Source of the DNA: Ignavibacteriaceae bacterium
Lineage (GTDB): Bacteria; Bacteroidota; Ignavibacteria; Ignavibacteriales; Ignavibacteriaceae
DNA: 11,159 bases
Reading direction: 5' to 3'
Assembly: GCA_019912505.1 (NCBI GenBank)
Contig: JAIOIM010000336.1
Coordinates: 1-11,159, forward strand
Part shown: piece by piece, positions 1 through 8,200 of the stretch
How the letters are laid out: each line of letters starts with the position of its first letter
How positions within the stretch are numbered: the first letter of the stretch is position 1
The notes under the pieces: generated by a model
What the model was told of the DNA's origin: nothing
Databases searched by the model: none
Seen by the model: the letters and a program-made list of their open reading frames with translations, nothing else
Program-made: the position numbers and the translations under genes

Positions 1-2749
1 CAATAGAAGTTATTACAATTTCATTTAGTAAATCATAATCATATTCTAAATACAACTCGAGCAATTCTTTAAACGAGTTACCGTTTACAATCTTCAAACA
101 AGAAATAAACATTTCGCGCCGGACATTGATATCGGAAGACATTGCCGGTCGGTATAAAATACTAAGAGCAATTTTCGAGACAGCGAGCGTTTCAACTTCG
201 AGGAGCAATTGCAAATATTTGATTGCAATTTTTGTTTCCTCCGGCAGATGCGACTGCAGCAATAAAATTGCGGTGTTCAATCCAGTCATCGAATATTCTT
301 TTTTCCCCAAAAACTCTGCTAATAATTCTTTTTCGTTATTTGAATTTATAATTTCGCCAGTTGGAGCATAGAAGCTTAATTTTTCTTCACCACTATGCTG
401 CCTGTACCATTGAAAAATACCCTCTCCAGTAAAATTGAGCAGCCCTTTGTTTCCTATCCAAAAAAGGGGATTAATAAGTAAAGTCTGAAAATCGATATAA
501 TAGGTTTGCATCCTGTAAATAAAATCGCCGATAAACACAAGGGATCTGTCACTTTGCTGAACAGAAATAATTAAGTTTCTGTTCAGCTTTGGGAGGGTAA
601 TTCCTTCTTCATATTTTATTATATCGCCGCTTAAACAACCCTGCTCGCGAAGAAACCAATTTGGAATTCTTATTTCAATTTCTTCAATATATAATGAAGT
701 ATGATCCTTCGCATACATTTGCTCAATCAAAACTTCAAAATTCTTTTCAATATTTCTTCTTTTGAAAGTGCCCTTTGGGGTCAGCTCGCCAAGTTCTTCA
801 CTAAATGCTCTATCTATTATTCTGAAGTCAACTATTCTTTCGAAAGGCGCAAGAAAATTATTAACCGTTACTATCAGAGAAGAAAAATAACTCTGTTTTT
901 GTTCATTTGTCATCCTTTTTAACAAGTTGTTTTCAGTCTCAAAATTTGGAAAGATTAACACCGTATTAAAAGGGCGATGGTCGCCGGCAAGAAATACCTG
1001 CTTTACATTTTCAAAATCCCTAAAGAAATTTTCAATACGCTGCGGGGTGATAGTTTCACCCTTAACATTTTTATAAATTTCTTTTTTCCGGTCTATAATT
1101 TCTATAAAACCCTGTTCGTCTATTTTCATCACATCACCCGTTGGAACCCAGCCTCCTTCAAGAAATGTTTCTTCATATTTTTGGTCGAAATAACCTAGCA
1201 TAACATAAGCACCGCGAATCCACAGCTCGCCATCATCAGCAATTTTTATTTCGATGCCGGGGAGTTCTTTGCCGAGCGAATTTGGAATATATTTGTTCGG
1301 CGGAGTCATTGTTATTCCACCGGTTGCTTCCGTCATACCGAAACCGCTCATCAATTCAATCTTGTACCTCTGAAAAAATTTAAACACATCTGGCGGTAAA
1401 AAGCCGGCGGCAGATAAGCCCCAACGGAGATGTCCACCAGTTAGTTCTAAAACCGTTTCATAAATTTTTTGTTCATCGTCAACTTCTATATCCACACGGT
1501 TTGTAATTGCTTCATACACTTGATTCCATTTTTTAGGTATGCTGATAAATATAGTTGGTTTTACTAACTGCATATTTAGAAGCATTGATTCTATTGAGGG
1601 ATTTTCCATAAAGGCATATTCGGCGCCCCAAAATATTGTGCCTGTCATTTCGAGCCACCTCCCGAACGTATGATAAAGGGGGAGATAAGCAAGAAATCTA
1701 TCTTCATCGCCGATTGCCGGTATTGCCATTGCGCGGCAAAATCGTTTATAAACTATATTCATGTTCGAAAACATAATTCCCTTTGGCTCGCCCGTTGTTC
1801 CCGAAGTGTACATTATAGAAGCTAGGTCGTCGATGCTTCTATTAATTTTATAGGTGCTTAGAAACTCAGGTTCAATATGTTTACTGCCGTCAACGAAATC
1901 TTTAAATGTAACAACCATATCATCCGTGCTTGTTCCTTTAAGAAGAATTATTTTCTTTAAATATTTTAATTCTTTCCGGACACTTTTTATTTTAACCAAC
2001 TGTTTGTCATCAAAAACAACCACGACTGGTGATTTGGTTTGATTTAATATAAACTCGATATGTTGGGACACAGAGTTTGCAGGTATCATAACATTAACAA
2101 TACCGGATGTTAAGCAGGCTAAATCAAGCAGGGCGGTGTCAAGGTCATTTTCCAATAAAAAGGAAACCATACTATCCGGCGCATCAACTTCGGAAAGAAT
2201 ATTAATAAATGCTGAGGAATATTTTTTTATTATTTTATTACACTCGCTCCACGAATAGTCTGTTGTTGTCTGATTGGTGATAACTTTGAATAATGTTTTT
2301 CCTTGGTATTCTTTTGTATGACGCGTAAATAAAACATTAAAATTAAAATTACTTTTACGGATAAGTTCCTCGACAAGTTTTCCCCATCTTCCATCGTCAT
2401 AAATTTTGTTAAGGAACCGGGAATATCTAAAGTTATCTAAATATGAATGGATTAGATTTTTATTAAAAGCTGAGTTTTGTCTATTTAAATATTCTCCAAA
2501 CAAAAAGAATATATCAACAGGCATAAATGCCATCAAATTTTTTGACAACTGTGCGTTTACAGATTCATCAAAAATTCCGCAAACAATTTCGGATAAATCC
2601 GGTGTTTCATTGAAAAGATTTTCATCGGTTATTGTTTTTAGTGCATTCGTAAAATCTGTGTATAAAACATTTTCGTCATCGGTTTCAAAAGAAGCCTTCC
2701 CTGCCAAAAGTTTATCACGTATTTGAAGCAAACTATTTTCTATCTTCAT
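1..2749 (-). CDS. Large AMP-binding (long-chain acyl-CoA ligase-like) multidomain protein, 3' end outside window
   Basis: The reverse strand is open for 916 codons from the ATG at 2749 and runs off base 1. The core is an adenylate-forming enzyme of the long-chain acyl-CoA synthetase type, expected to activate a carboxylic acid with ATP and pass it to CoA or another thiol. Visible motifs are the P-loop YTSGTTGEPKG (314-324), LPLYHTFGR (356-364), GFGMTEATGG (469-478), WVPTGD (534-539), DRKKEIYKNVKGE (553-565) and the region of the likely catalytic lysine, TPKGTFKRR (657-665). The usual SGG after the DRKKE segment is replaced by VKG. About 135 mostly helical residues precede the core, and at least 235 residues follow it, ending in helix pairs that look HEAT-like. 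A TAA stop lies 12 bases upstream of the ATG in frame, so no longer N-terminus is possible. The ribosome-binding site is weak. Family is secure; substrate and the roles of the extra regions are not known. Confidence 0.9.
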   Translation of the reverse strand, partial: MKIENSLLQIRDKLLAGKASFETDDENVLYTDFTNALKTITDENLFNETPDLSEIVCGIFDESVNAQLSKNLMAFMPVDIFFLFGEYLNRQNSAFNKNLIHSYLDNFRYSRFLNKIYDDGRWGKLVEELIRKSNFNFNVLFTRHTKEYQGKTLFKVITNQTTTDYSWSECNKIIKKYSSAFINILSEVDAPDSMVSFLLENDLDTALLDLACLTSGIVNVMIPANSVSQHIEFILNQTKSPVVVVFDDKQLVKIKSVRKELKYLKKIILLKGTSTDDMVVTFKDFVDGSKHIEPEFLSTYKINRSIDDLASIMYTSGTTGEPKGIMFSNMNIVYKRFCRAMAIPAIGDEDRFLAYLPLYHTFGRWLEMTGTIFWGAEYAFMENPSIESMLLNMQLVKPTIFISIPKKWNQVYEAITNRVDIEVDDEQKIYETVLELTGGHLRWGLSAAGFLPPDVFKFFQRYKIELMSGFGMTEATGGITMTPPNKYIPNSLGKELPGIEIKIADDGELWIRGAYVMLGYFDQKYEETFLEGGWVPTGDVMKIDEQGFIEIIDRKKEIYKNVKGETITPQRIENFFRDFENVKQVFLAGDHRPFNTVLIFPNFETENNLLKRMTNEQKQSYFSSLIVTVNNFLAPFERIVDFRIIDRAFSEELGELTPKGTFKRRNIEKNFEVLIEQMYAKDHTSLYIEEIEIRIPNWFLREQGCLSGDIIKYEEGITLPKLNRNLIISVQQSDRSLVFIGDFIYRMQTYYIDFQTLLINPLFWIGNKGLLNFTGEGIFQWYRQHSGEEKLSFYAPTGEIINSNNEKELLAEFLGKKEYSMTGLNTAILLLQSHLPEETKIAIKYLQLLLEVETLAVSKIALSILYRPAMSSDINVRREMFISCLKIVNGNSFKELLELYLEYDYDLLNEIVITSI

Positions 2750-2790
2750 TTCGCTTTCTTATTATTCATCCTTATTGCAGCAAATGCTTT

Positions 2791-2821
2791 AAATAAATAA
2801 GGGCAGCTTACAACAGCTGCC
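2791..2821 (-). terminator. Hairpin with T-rich tail after citrate synthase
   Basis: Read on the minus strand, GGCAGCT (2821-2815), a 6-base loop and AGCTGCC (2808-2802) form a perfect 7-bp GC-rich stem. It begins 26 bases past the citrate synthase stop and is followed by CTTATTTATTT. The T-run is interrupted, so termination may be partial, and read-through into the AMP-binding gene about 50 bases on is possible. Confidence 0.5.
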
Positions 2822-2846
2822 ACATAATAATTGTAAAACTAATATT

Positions 2847-4169
2847 TTACTTTGTTGGGTCGGCTTTTTTTATTCCAGCTATCACTTCCAGCATATCTGT
2901 CGTTACTGATTTCGGTCTCTCAATTGGGTAACCGAGTGCACGATCCCAAATAATATTAGCGCAAACGCCAAGTGCACGACCAACCGCAAACAGAACGGTA
3001 TAGAAATCATATTCTTTAAGACCGTAATGCCATTGAATAACACCCGATTGTGCATCAACATTAGGCCATGGGTTTTTTGCTTTCCCTTGTTCAACCAGAA
3101 TAGGAGGCGTAACCTTATAAAGAACATCTACATATTTGAAAAGAGGGTCATTTGGCAGATGTTTCAAACAGAACTCGCGCTGTGCAGTGTAACGCGGATC
3201 GGTTTTACGTAATACAGCATGACCGAAACCAGGTATAACCTGACCGCTGTTTAATGTATCCCAAACAAACTGACGCATCTCTTCCTCGGTTGGTATCTTT
3301 CCTCCCATTTGGTCTGAAACACCTTGAATCCAACTAAGAACTTCCTGGTTTGCTAATCCGTGCAACGGACCGGCTAAACCATTTACCATACCTGAAATGG
3401 AATAATAGATATCCGACAAAGCACTTGAGATAAGGTGTCCGGCATGTGCGCTAACATTTCCGCTTTCATGATCGCTATGCAGAATAAAATAAAGGCGGGC
3501 TACATCATCGTAGGGTTTTTTTATACCCATCATATGTGCAAAGTTTCCCCCCATATCAAGGTTTGTATCGGGTTCAATTATCTCACCATCTTTATATTTT
3601 AAGCGGTATATAAATGATGCGACTCTCGGAAGACGTGCAAGAAGATTCATAGCATCTTCATAAGTCGGATCCCAATAATCCATTTTATTGACGCCTTCAT
3701 TGTAACTTTTTACAAATTCAGATTCTTTTTGCATTGATAAAATTGCTGCCGAAAGCATAGCCATTGGGTGTGAATCTTTAGGCATAGCTTTTAAAACATC
3801 GAACACATAAGATGGAACATGCTGGCGTGCTTTAAACTCTTCTGCAACTTCTTTAGCTTCTGCTTCAGTAGGTACATCGCCGGTTAAAAGAAGGTAAAAG
3901 AAACCTTCAACATAAGGCATATCACTCCCTGGAACCTTAGGAAGACGTTCGAGCGTTTCCGGAATTGTAAATCCGCGAAAACGAATTCCTTCATATGGAT
4001 CGAGGTAAGAAATATCTGTAGTAAGGCATTTAACGCTTCGCGCGCCTCCTATAGCTTGTTCAATAGTAACCTCGCCTATTTTAACACTCCCGAACTCCTT
4101 GATGAGACGAATAGTTCTCGGTCTCCACCCTTCGATTTTTTCTAATAATTTAGTTTTTAATCTTGACAT
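2847..4169 (-). CDS. gltA: Citrate synthase, eukaryotic (mitochondrial) type
   Basis: Condenses oxaloacetate and acetyl-CoA to citrate, the entry step of the TCA cycle, in the cytoplasm. The 440-residue protein resembles the mitochondrial enzyme rather than the hexameric, NADH-regulated E. coli type. It carries HSDHESGNVSAH (231-242), GLAGPLHGLANQEVL (264-278), PGFGHAVLRKTDPRY (313-327), NVDAQSG (370-376) and ALGYPIERPKS (411-421). By alignment with the pig enzyme by eye, the catalytic residues are His270, His317 and Asp372 (pig His274, His320, Asp375). Substrate-binding arginines correspond to Arg326, Arg398 and Arg418. Length matches the family and nothing essential is missing. The ATG follows a strong GGAGG at a spacing of five bases. 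Such enzymes are known in a few bacteria, notably Geobacter. It is divergent from the cupin gene and ends before a hairpin. Confidence 0.97.
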   Translation of the reverse strand: MSRLKTKLLEKIEGWRPRTIRLIKEFGSVKIGEVTIEQAIGGARSVKCLTTDISYLDPYEGIRFRGFTIPETLERLPKVPGSDMPYVEGFFYLLLTGDVPTEAEAKEVAEEFKARQHVPSYVFDVLKAMPKDSHPMAMLSAAILSMQKESEFVKSYNEGVNKMDYWDPTYEDAMNLLARLPRVASFIYRLKYKDGEIIEPDTNLDMGGNFAHMMGIKKPYDDVARLYFILHSDHESGNVSAHAGHLISSALSDIYYSISGMVNGLAGPLHGLANQEVLSWIQGVSDQMGGKIPTEEEMRQFVWDTLNSGQVIPGFGHAVLRKTDPRYTAQREFCLKHLPNDPLFKYVDVLYKVTPPILVEQGKAKNPWPNVDAQSGVIQWHYGLKEYDFYTVLFAVGRALGVCANIIWDRALGYPIERPKSVTTDMLEVIAGIKKADPTK

Positions 4170-4173
4170 TGCT

Positions 4174-4180
4174 ACCTCCA
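4174..4180 (-). promoter_or_regulatory. Strong Shine-Dalgarno of citrate synthase
   Basis: On the minus strand TGGAGGT lies just upstream of the ATG, with five bases between GGAGG and the start codon. This fixes the citrate synthase start and shows that the organism uses Shine-Dalgarno initiation at least for some genes. Confidence 0.8.
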
Positions 4181-4261
4181 GTGGTATTAATTTATTTTAA
4201 TATAGAATAGAACAGGATATTCATTTTTCGAAACTGTAAAAGTTTTCGGCAATTTTAAAAT

Positions 4262-4290
4262 ATTATTCAAATAACGCATACTTAGTCCAA
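4262..4290 (-). promoter_or_regulatory. Candidate promoter for citrate synthase
   Basis: On the minus strand TTGGAC (4290-4285) is followed after 17 bases by AATAAT (4267-4262), a five-of-six match to a -10 box with a poor -35. It would give a leader of roughly 85 bases. The region is so AT-rich that a chance match is quite possible. Confidence 0.25.
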
Positions 4291-4479
4291 ATAAAATAAT
4301 GCTTCTTTTAATTGTGGTTTAAATTAATCAAAAATTAAATAAAAAAATTAGTTTTGGATAATTTCTATTTATTTATCGTAACTGATTGCGTAATAGCAAG
4401 TATTATAAAACAACAATTAAGGTTTAAAGAGGAAACGGATAGTGATTTAAAAAGAACGCAAATAATCAAGTTGTGGGAA
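4291..4479. other. Central part of the divergent intergenic region, no gene seen
   Basis: The whole spacer from 4170 to 4554 is 385 bases of very AT-rich DNA between two divergent genes. Both strands carry many stops, and I find no convincing inverted repeat, operator, riboswitch or RNA gene. An AAGAGG near 4427 looks like a ribosome-binding site, but the only start at a usable distance is GTG followed at once by ATT TAA. Confidence 0.6.
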
Positions 4480-4508
4480 TTGAGTAACGGATAATTAATT
4501 AGTATCTT
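4480..4508 (+). promoter_or_regulatory. Candidate promoter for the cupin gene
   Basis: TTGAGT (4480-4485), a 17-base spacer and TATCTT (4503-4508) match the sigma70-type consensus at four of six bases in each box. Transcription would begin near 4515 and leave a leader of about 40 bases before the ATG at 4555. AT-richness makes chance matches likely. Confidence 0.3.
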
Positions 4509-4554
4509 TTTATTCAATTTAATAAGTTAACATTGCAAAAAATTAAGAGATGTT

Positions 4555-5064
4555 ATGCAGCCGCAAGCTGAATTTTATATTGAGAGATTAGGTTTATCTG
4601 TCCACCCGGAAGGCGGATATTTTAAAGAGATTTACCGTGCTTTGGAATCTATAAATGAAACATGTCTGCCGGTACGTTACAAAGAGAGCCGAAATTTTTC
4701 TACCTCAATTTACTTTTTGCTCGAAGGGGAGCAGACCTCACAATTTCATAAATTAGCTTCGGATGAGTTGTGGCATTTTTATGACGGCTCTTCTGTAAAT
4801 ATATTTTTAATAGATAATACGGGAGAGTTATCAATTATTACATTAGGCAGAAACATCACACAGGGTGAAAAGTTTCAATGTATAATTCCGGCGGGTTGTT
4901 GGTTTGGTGCAGAATTAGTCGATAAGAAGTTTTTTGCGCTCGTAGGCTGTACAGTTGCACCCGGTTTTAATTTTAGTGATTTTGTACTATCAGATAAAAA
5001 AGGTTTGATAAAAGAATATCCTCAACATGAAGCACTTATTAATAGGTTAAATAGAGGAAAATAG
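4555..5064 (+). CDS. Cupin of the DUF985 / Cupin_5 family
   Basis: A 169-residue single-domain protein with the sequence signatures of Cupin_5 (DUF985), a family with an RmlC-like jelly-roll fold that includes yeast YML079w. Visible motifs are HPEGGYF (17-23), SIYFLL (51-56), FHKLASDELWHFYDG (64-78), PAGCWFGAE (112-120) and TVAPGFNFSDF (133-143). His65, Glu71 and His74 are plausible pocket or metal-binding residues, which is an inference. No signal peptide or membrane segment is seen, so it should be cytoplasmic. Length is normal for the family. The start follows AAGAGA by four bases. Another ATG at 4550 is out of frame and stops after 13 codons. The biochemical function of the family is not settled, so sugar isomerase or epimerase activity should not be assumed from the fold. 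It precedes sprA on the same strand but is separated by about 200 bases, so a functional link is doubtful. Confidence 0.93.
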   Translation: MQPQAEFYIERLGLSVHPEGGYFKEIYRALESINETCLPVRYKESRNFSTSIYFLLEGEQTSQFHKLASDELWHFYDGSSVNIFLIDNTGELSIITLGRNITQGEKFQCIIPAGCWFGAELVDKKFFALVGCTVAPGFNFSDFVLSDKKGLIKEYPQHEALINRLNRGK

Positions 5065-5095
5065 GGTGAATTTTTGTTGTTGCTAAAAAATTACC
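5065..5095 (+). terminator. Imperfect AT-rich hairpin after the cupin stop
   Basis: Directly after the TAG stop, GGT-g-AATTTTT (5065-5075) can pair with AAAAATT-ACC (5086-5095) around a 10-base loop, giving ten pairs and one bulged G. No U-run follows, so this is at best a weak terminator or an mRNA 3' stabiliser. Confidence 0.25.
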
Positions 5096-5157
5096 TTAAC
5101 TCCTTATTAAATAAATAATAAATTCGGGCAGCAAATAAAAAGAGATTAGTTGTTTTG

Positions 5158-5186
5158 TTGAAATTATTAAAGTTTTTATCTAATTT
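5158..5186 (+). promoter_or_regulatory. Candidate sprA promoter
   Basis: TTGAAA (5158-5163), five of six to the -35 consensus, is followed after 17 bases by TAATTT, a poor -10 box (5181-5186). Transcription from here would include the AGGAG at 5213 in the leader. A second possibility is the perfect TATAAT at 5243-5248, which has no -35. Neither is strong in this AT-rich spacer. Confidence 0.22.
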
Positions 5187-5212
5187 TTTCAATCAAATTA
5201 AGAAACTTATTT

Positions 5213-5217
5213 AGGAG
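5213..5217 (+). promoter_or_regulatory. Orphan Shine-Dalgarno-like AGGAG upstream of sprA
   Basis: AGGAG is the best Shine-Dalgarno match in the spacer, but no ATG, GTG or TTG follows at a usable distance. The three frames behind it close within about 50 bases: TAA at 5245 in the sprA frame, and TAA and TAG soon after in the others. It is therefore either non-functional, part of a leader, or a trace of an altered start region. Confidence 0.35.
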
Positions 5218-5265
5218 AACTATCGATATATTTCTACAGCGGTATAATTAACAATCATTCACTTT

Positions 5266-5269
5266 AGGG
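5266..5269 (+). promoter_or_regulatory. AGGG element used to place the sprA start
   Basis: AGGG lies five bases ahead of the ATT at 5275, which is followed by AAA CGG (Lys-Arg), the usual beginning of a signal peptide. This supports initiation at ATT, or an ATG lost by mutation or sequence error. The match is short. Confidence 0.35.
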
Positions 5270-5274
5270 TTATT

Positions 5275-8200
5275 ATTAAACGGAATAATCTGAACCCAGT
5301 TAAAGAGAGCATAAGAATTGTTTCTGTTTGCTCTATTCTTTTTTTCGCGGCTGTAAATTTAGGATTTAGTTCTCCTGAGATAACAGAACTCAACCGGGAC
5401 ATCTGGCTGCAGGTATTGCTTCGTTATTATACGGATGCAAATCCGAAAGATATCGTAAAAACACCTGCGGTAAAAAAACCATCCGGATTTCAACTTCCGC
5501 TGAACGCACTAACACAAAACAATAATGTTTTGGCTGTGCCCGATTCAATATTGGGAGGGGTGGACTCTACCTTCAACGCAAATGCCGATTCCCTTTTTAT
5601 TCCCCAAGATTCAACCGGTGTAAAAGATACTGTTAAGTTCGATCCTCGTTCGTTGGATTCTACATCTCGTCTTAAGTATTTTAGATTTCAAAGAGAAGAT
5701 CGTCCGTACATTACGTTAGGGCGGAAAAAAGAATCAAAGTTTTTTGCTTCTCCTCCCGAAACCACACGCAAAAGAGTAATTACAATTGATTCTACAGGCA
5801 AGTTTGTTGAAATAAAAGAATTGATTGCCGGTAAGGAAACAAAGATACTGTTAACTATGCCTATTGATGAATACATCAACTCCAGATTAAAATTAAAAGA
5901 ACGCGATCTGTGGGAAAAACTCGGCTACAAGTATGAATTAACCGACACTGAAAACGATCTCGGCTCGCTTATAAGAGATATAACCGATTTTGAAATTCCG
6001 CTTCCAAGTGTGGGTGTGTTAAGTATATTCGGCGAGCCTAAGATTACATTAAAAATTGGCGGCGCCGTTGATATTCATGGTGCATGGCGTAATGAAACAA
6101 CCGAAGGTGTAACCGCTTCACGTCTTGGTAACACACGCAACGAACCCGATTTCAAACAGCAGGTGCAAATAAATGTTGCCGGAACAATCGGTGATAAATT
6201 AGCGATTAATGCCGACTGGAACACGGAGCGTACTTTCGAATACGAAAATCAATTAAAGATAAAATATACGGGGTACGAAGATGAAATTATTCAAAGCATA
6301 GAAGCCGGAAACGTTTCTCTTCAAACTTCACCATTAGTAGGCGGCAGCGAAGCGTTATTTGGCGTTAAAGCAATGTTCAAACTCGGACCTCTTACACTTA
6401 CAACTCTTGCCAGCCAGAAAAAAGGTGAGATAAAAGAAGTGGCTGTAACCGGCGGAACTACTTCGCAGGATTTTAATATCCGTGCATACGATTACTCAAC
6501 TCGTCATTATTTCCTCGATACTATTTACGCGTCCGATCAATCAAAGATTTTTGAGAATTATTATGCAAACGCCACGCCGGTAGTTAATTACGACCTCAGC
6601 GTAATTGATATCGAAGTATGGAAATCGATAAGCACTGTTGGGCGCGATCCTTCAAAAGAAAGATATGCAAACGCATACATTGATCTACCTTTCGTTCCTA
6701 CCGGAACACAATATGCCCCCAGTTTTCGAGCGAGTATTACGCCGCAACCCGGGCAAACAGAAACCGGGCGCTTTTTGCTTTTGGAGCGAGATGTTGATTA
6801 TACCATCCATGAAGAGACCGGCTTTATTTCCTTTAATACACAAATTAACGATAATGATATAATTGCAGTAGCTTACAGACGCGGACAGGCGGGCGGACTC
6901 AGCGATCAAACATTTGGTGAATTTTTATCTACAGCTCAAACCGATTCGCAGAGACTTGTTCTAAAACTCGTTAAGCCTTCCGGGTTACAGCCTCCTTCTC
7001 AGTCGCCAAGTTATGCACAAGCATGGAAACTGCTTCTTAAAAATATATATCCGCTTGGCGGAAGAGATGTAAAACAAGAAGGTTTTGAATTCCAGATAAA
7101 ACGAGAAATTGAAGGGCAGGACCCTGTTATTGAAATGGGGAGTACAAGATTTTTATCAGCATTCGGGCTTGATAAAACGGATGCCGGCGGTACCAACTCT
7201 CAACCGGATGGTGTATTTGATTATCGCCCCTCGTTAACCATTTTTACAACTACGGGTGAAATTGTCTTTCCTACATTACAACCGTTCGGAAACAATCTGC
7301 CGCAATCTTTGCCGCCGGGTGATTCTCTTGGCTATCCGGCAATTTATACGCTTTCAAAAACATTTGCACAGCAGCAGAAGACAAAAGATAAGTGGCTGTT
7401 GACGGGTAAATATTCTGGAAGCGCAAGCTCAACATATCAACTCGGTTTTAATGTTGTAGAAAACTCGGTAAAAGTTAGGCTAAACGGGCGCGAACTTACA
7501 GCGGGAGCTGACTATATTGTTGATTATAATATTGGTCAGTTAACTATCCGTAATGATGCCGCACTTGTGCCCGGAGCAGATTTAAAAATAACATTTGAAC
7601 AGAATGACTTATTCCAGCTTGCTTCTAAAACATTGCTTGGTGCAAGAGGTGTGTTCGACTTTTCAAAGAAAACAAAACTCGGGTTTTCTGTTCTTAATTT
7701 AAATCAGCAGACATTAAGTGATAAAGTTAGAATTGGCGAAGAACCATTAAGCAATACTATTTATGGCATCGACTTCAGCACACAGGCAGATTTACCGTTT
7801 TTAACAAAATTGCTTGATAATGTTATCTCCACGCGGCAAATGTCTTCCTTTACGGTTAGCGGCGAATATGCTTACATCAACCCTGATCCGAATACTAAAA
7901 AAAGTACTATAGCATCCGATAAAGGAAAAAGCATTGCTTATATAGATGATTTTGAAGGAGCAAAAAAAATAATTCCTGTTGGTGTTTCCTATACTCAGTG
8001 GAAAGATATTTCACCGCCTGAACAAATCCCATCAATGGGTGCAAGATCATTTGCAGAAATGATGGATTTTAAGTCAAAGAGTTTTTGGTTTTCAATTACA
8101 CCATCCGGGGTGGATGTAAAAGATATTTGGCCCAAAAAATCGGTAGCGAAACAGGATCAGGATGTATCTATTATGGATCTTGTTTACATTCCGGCAGATC

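Noticed and set aside
126..2726. Several short forward-strand ORFs of about 60-105 codons
   Set aside because: They lie opposite the continuous 916-codon reverse reading frame of the AMP-binding protein, whose motifs are unmistakable. Their translations have no recognisable features.
4550..4591. ATG at 4550 as an alternative start for the cupin gene
   Set aside because: It is out of frame with the cupin and stops after 13 codons.
5067..5087. GTG-initiated ORF just after the cupin stop
   Set aside because: It stops after six codons and has no ribosome-binding site at a usable distance that is not part of the cupin coding end.
5243..5248. Perfect TATAAT as the main sprA promoter
   Set aside because: No -35 or extended -10 accompanies it and the sequence is AT-rich. 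It is kept only as an alternative in the promoter entry.
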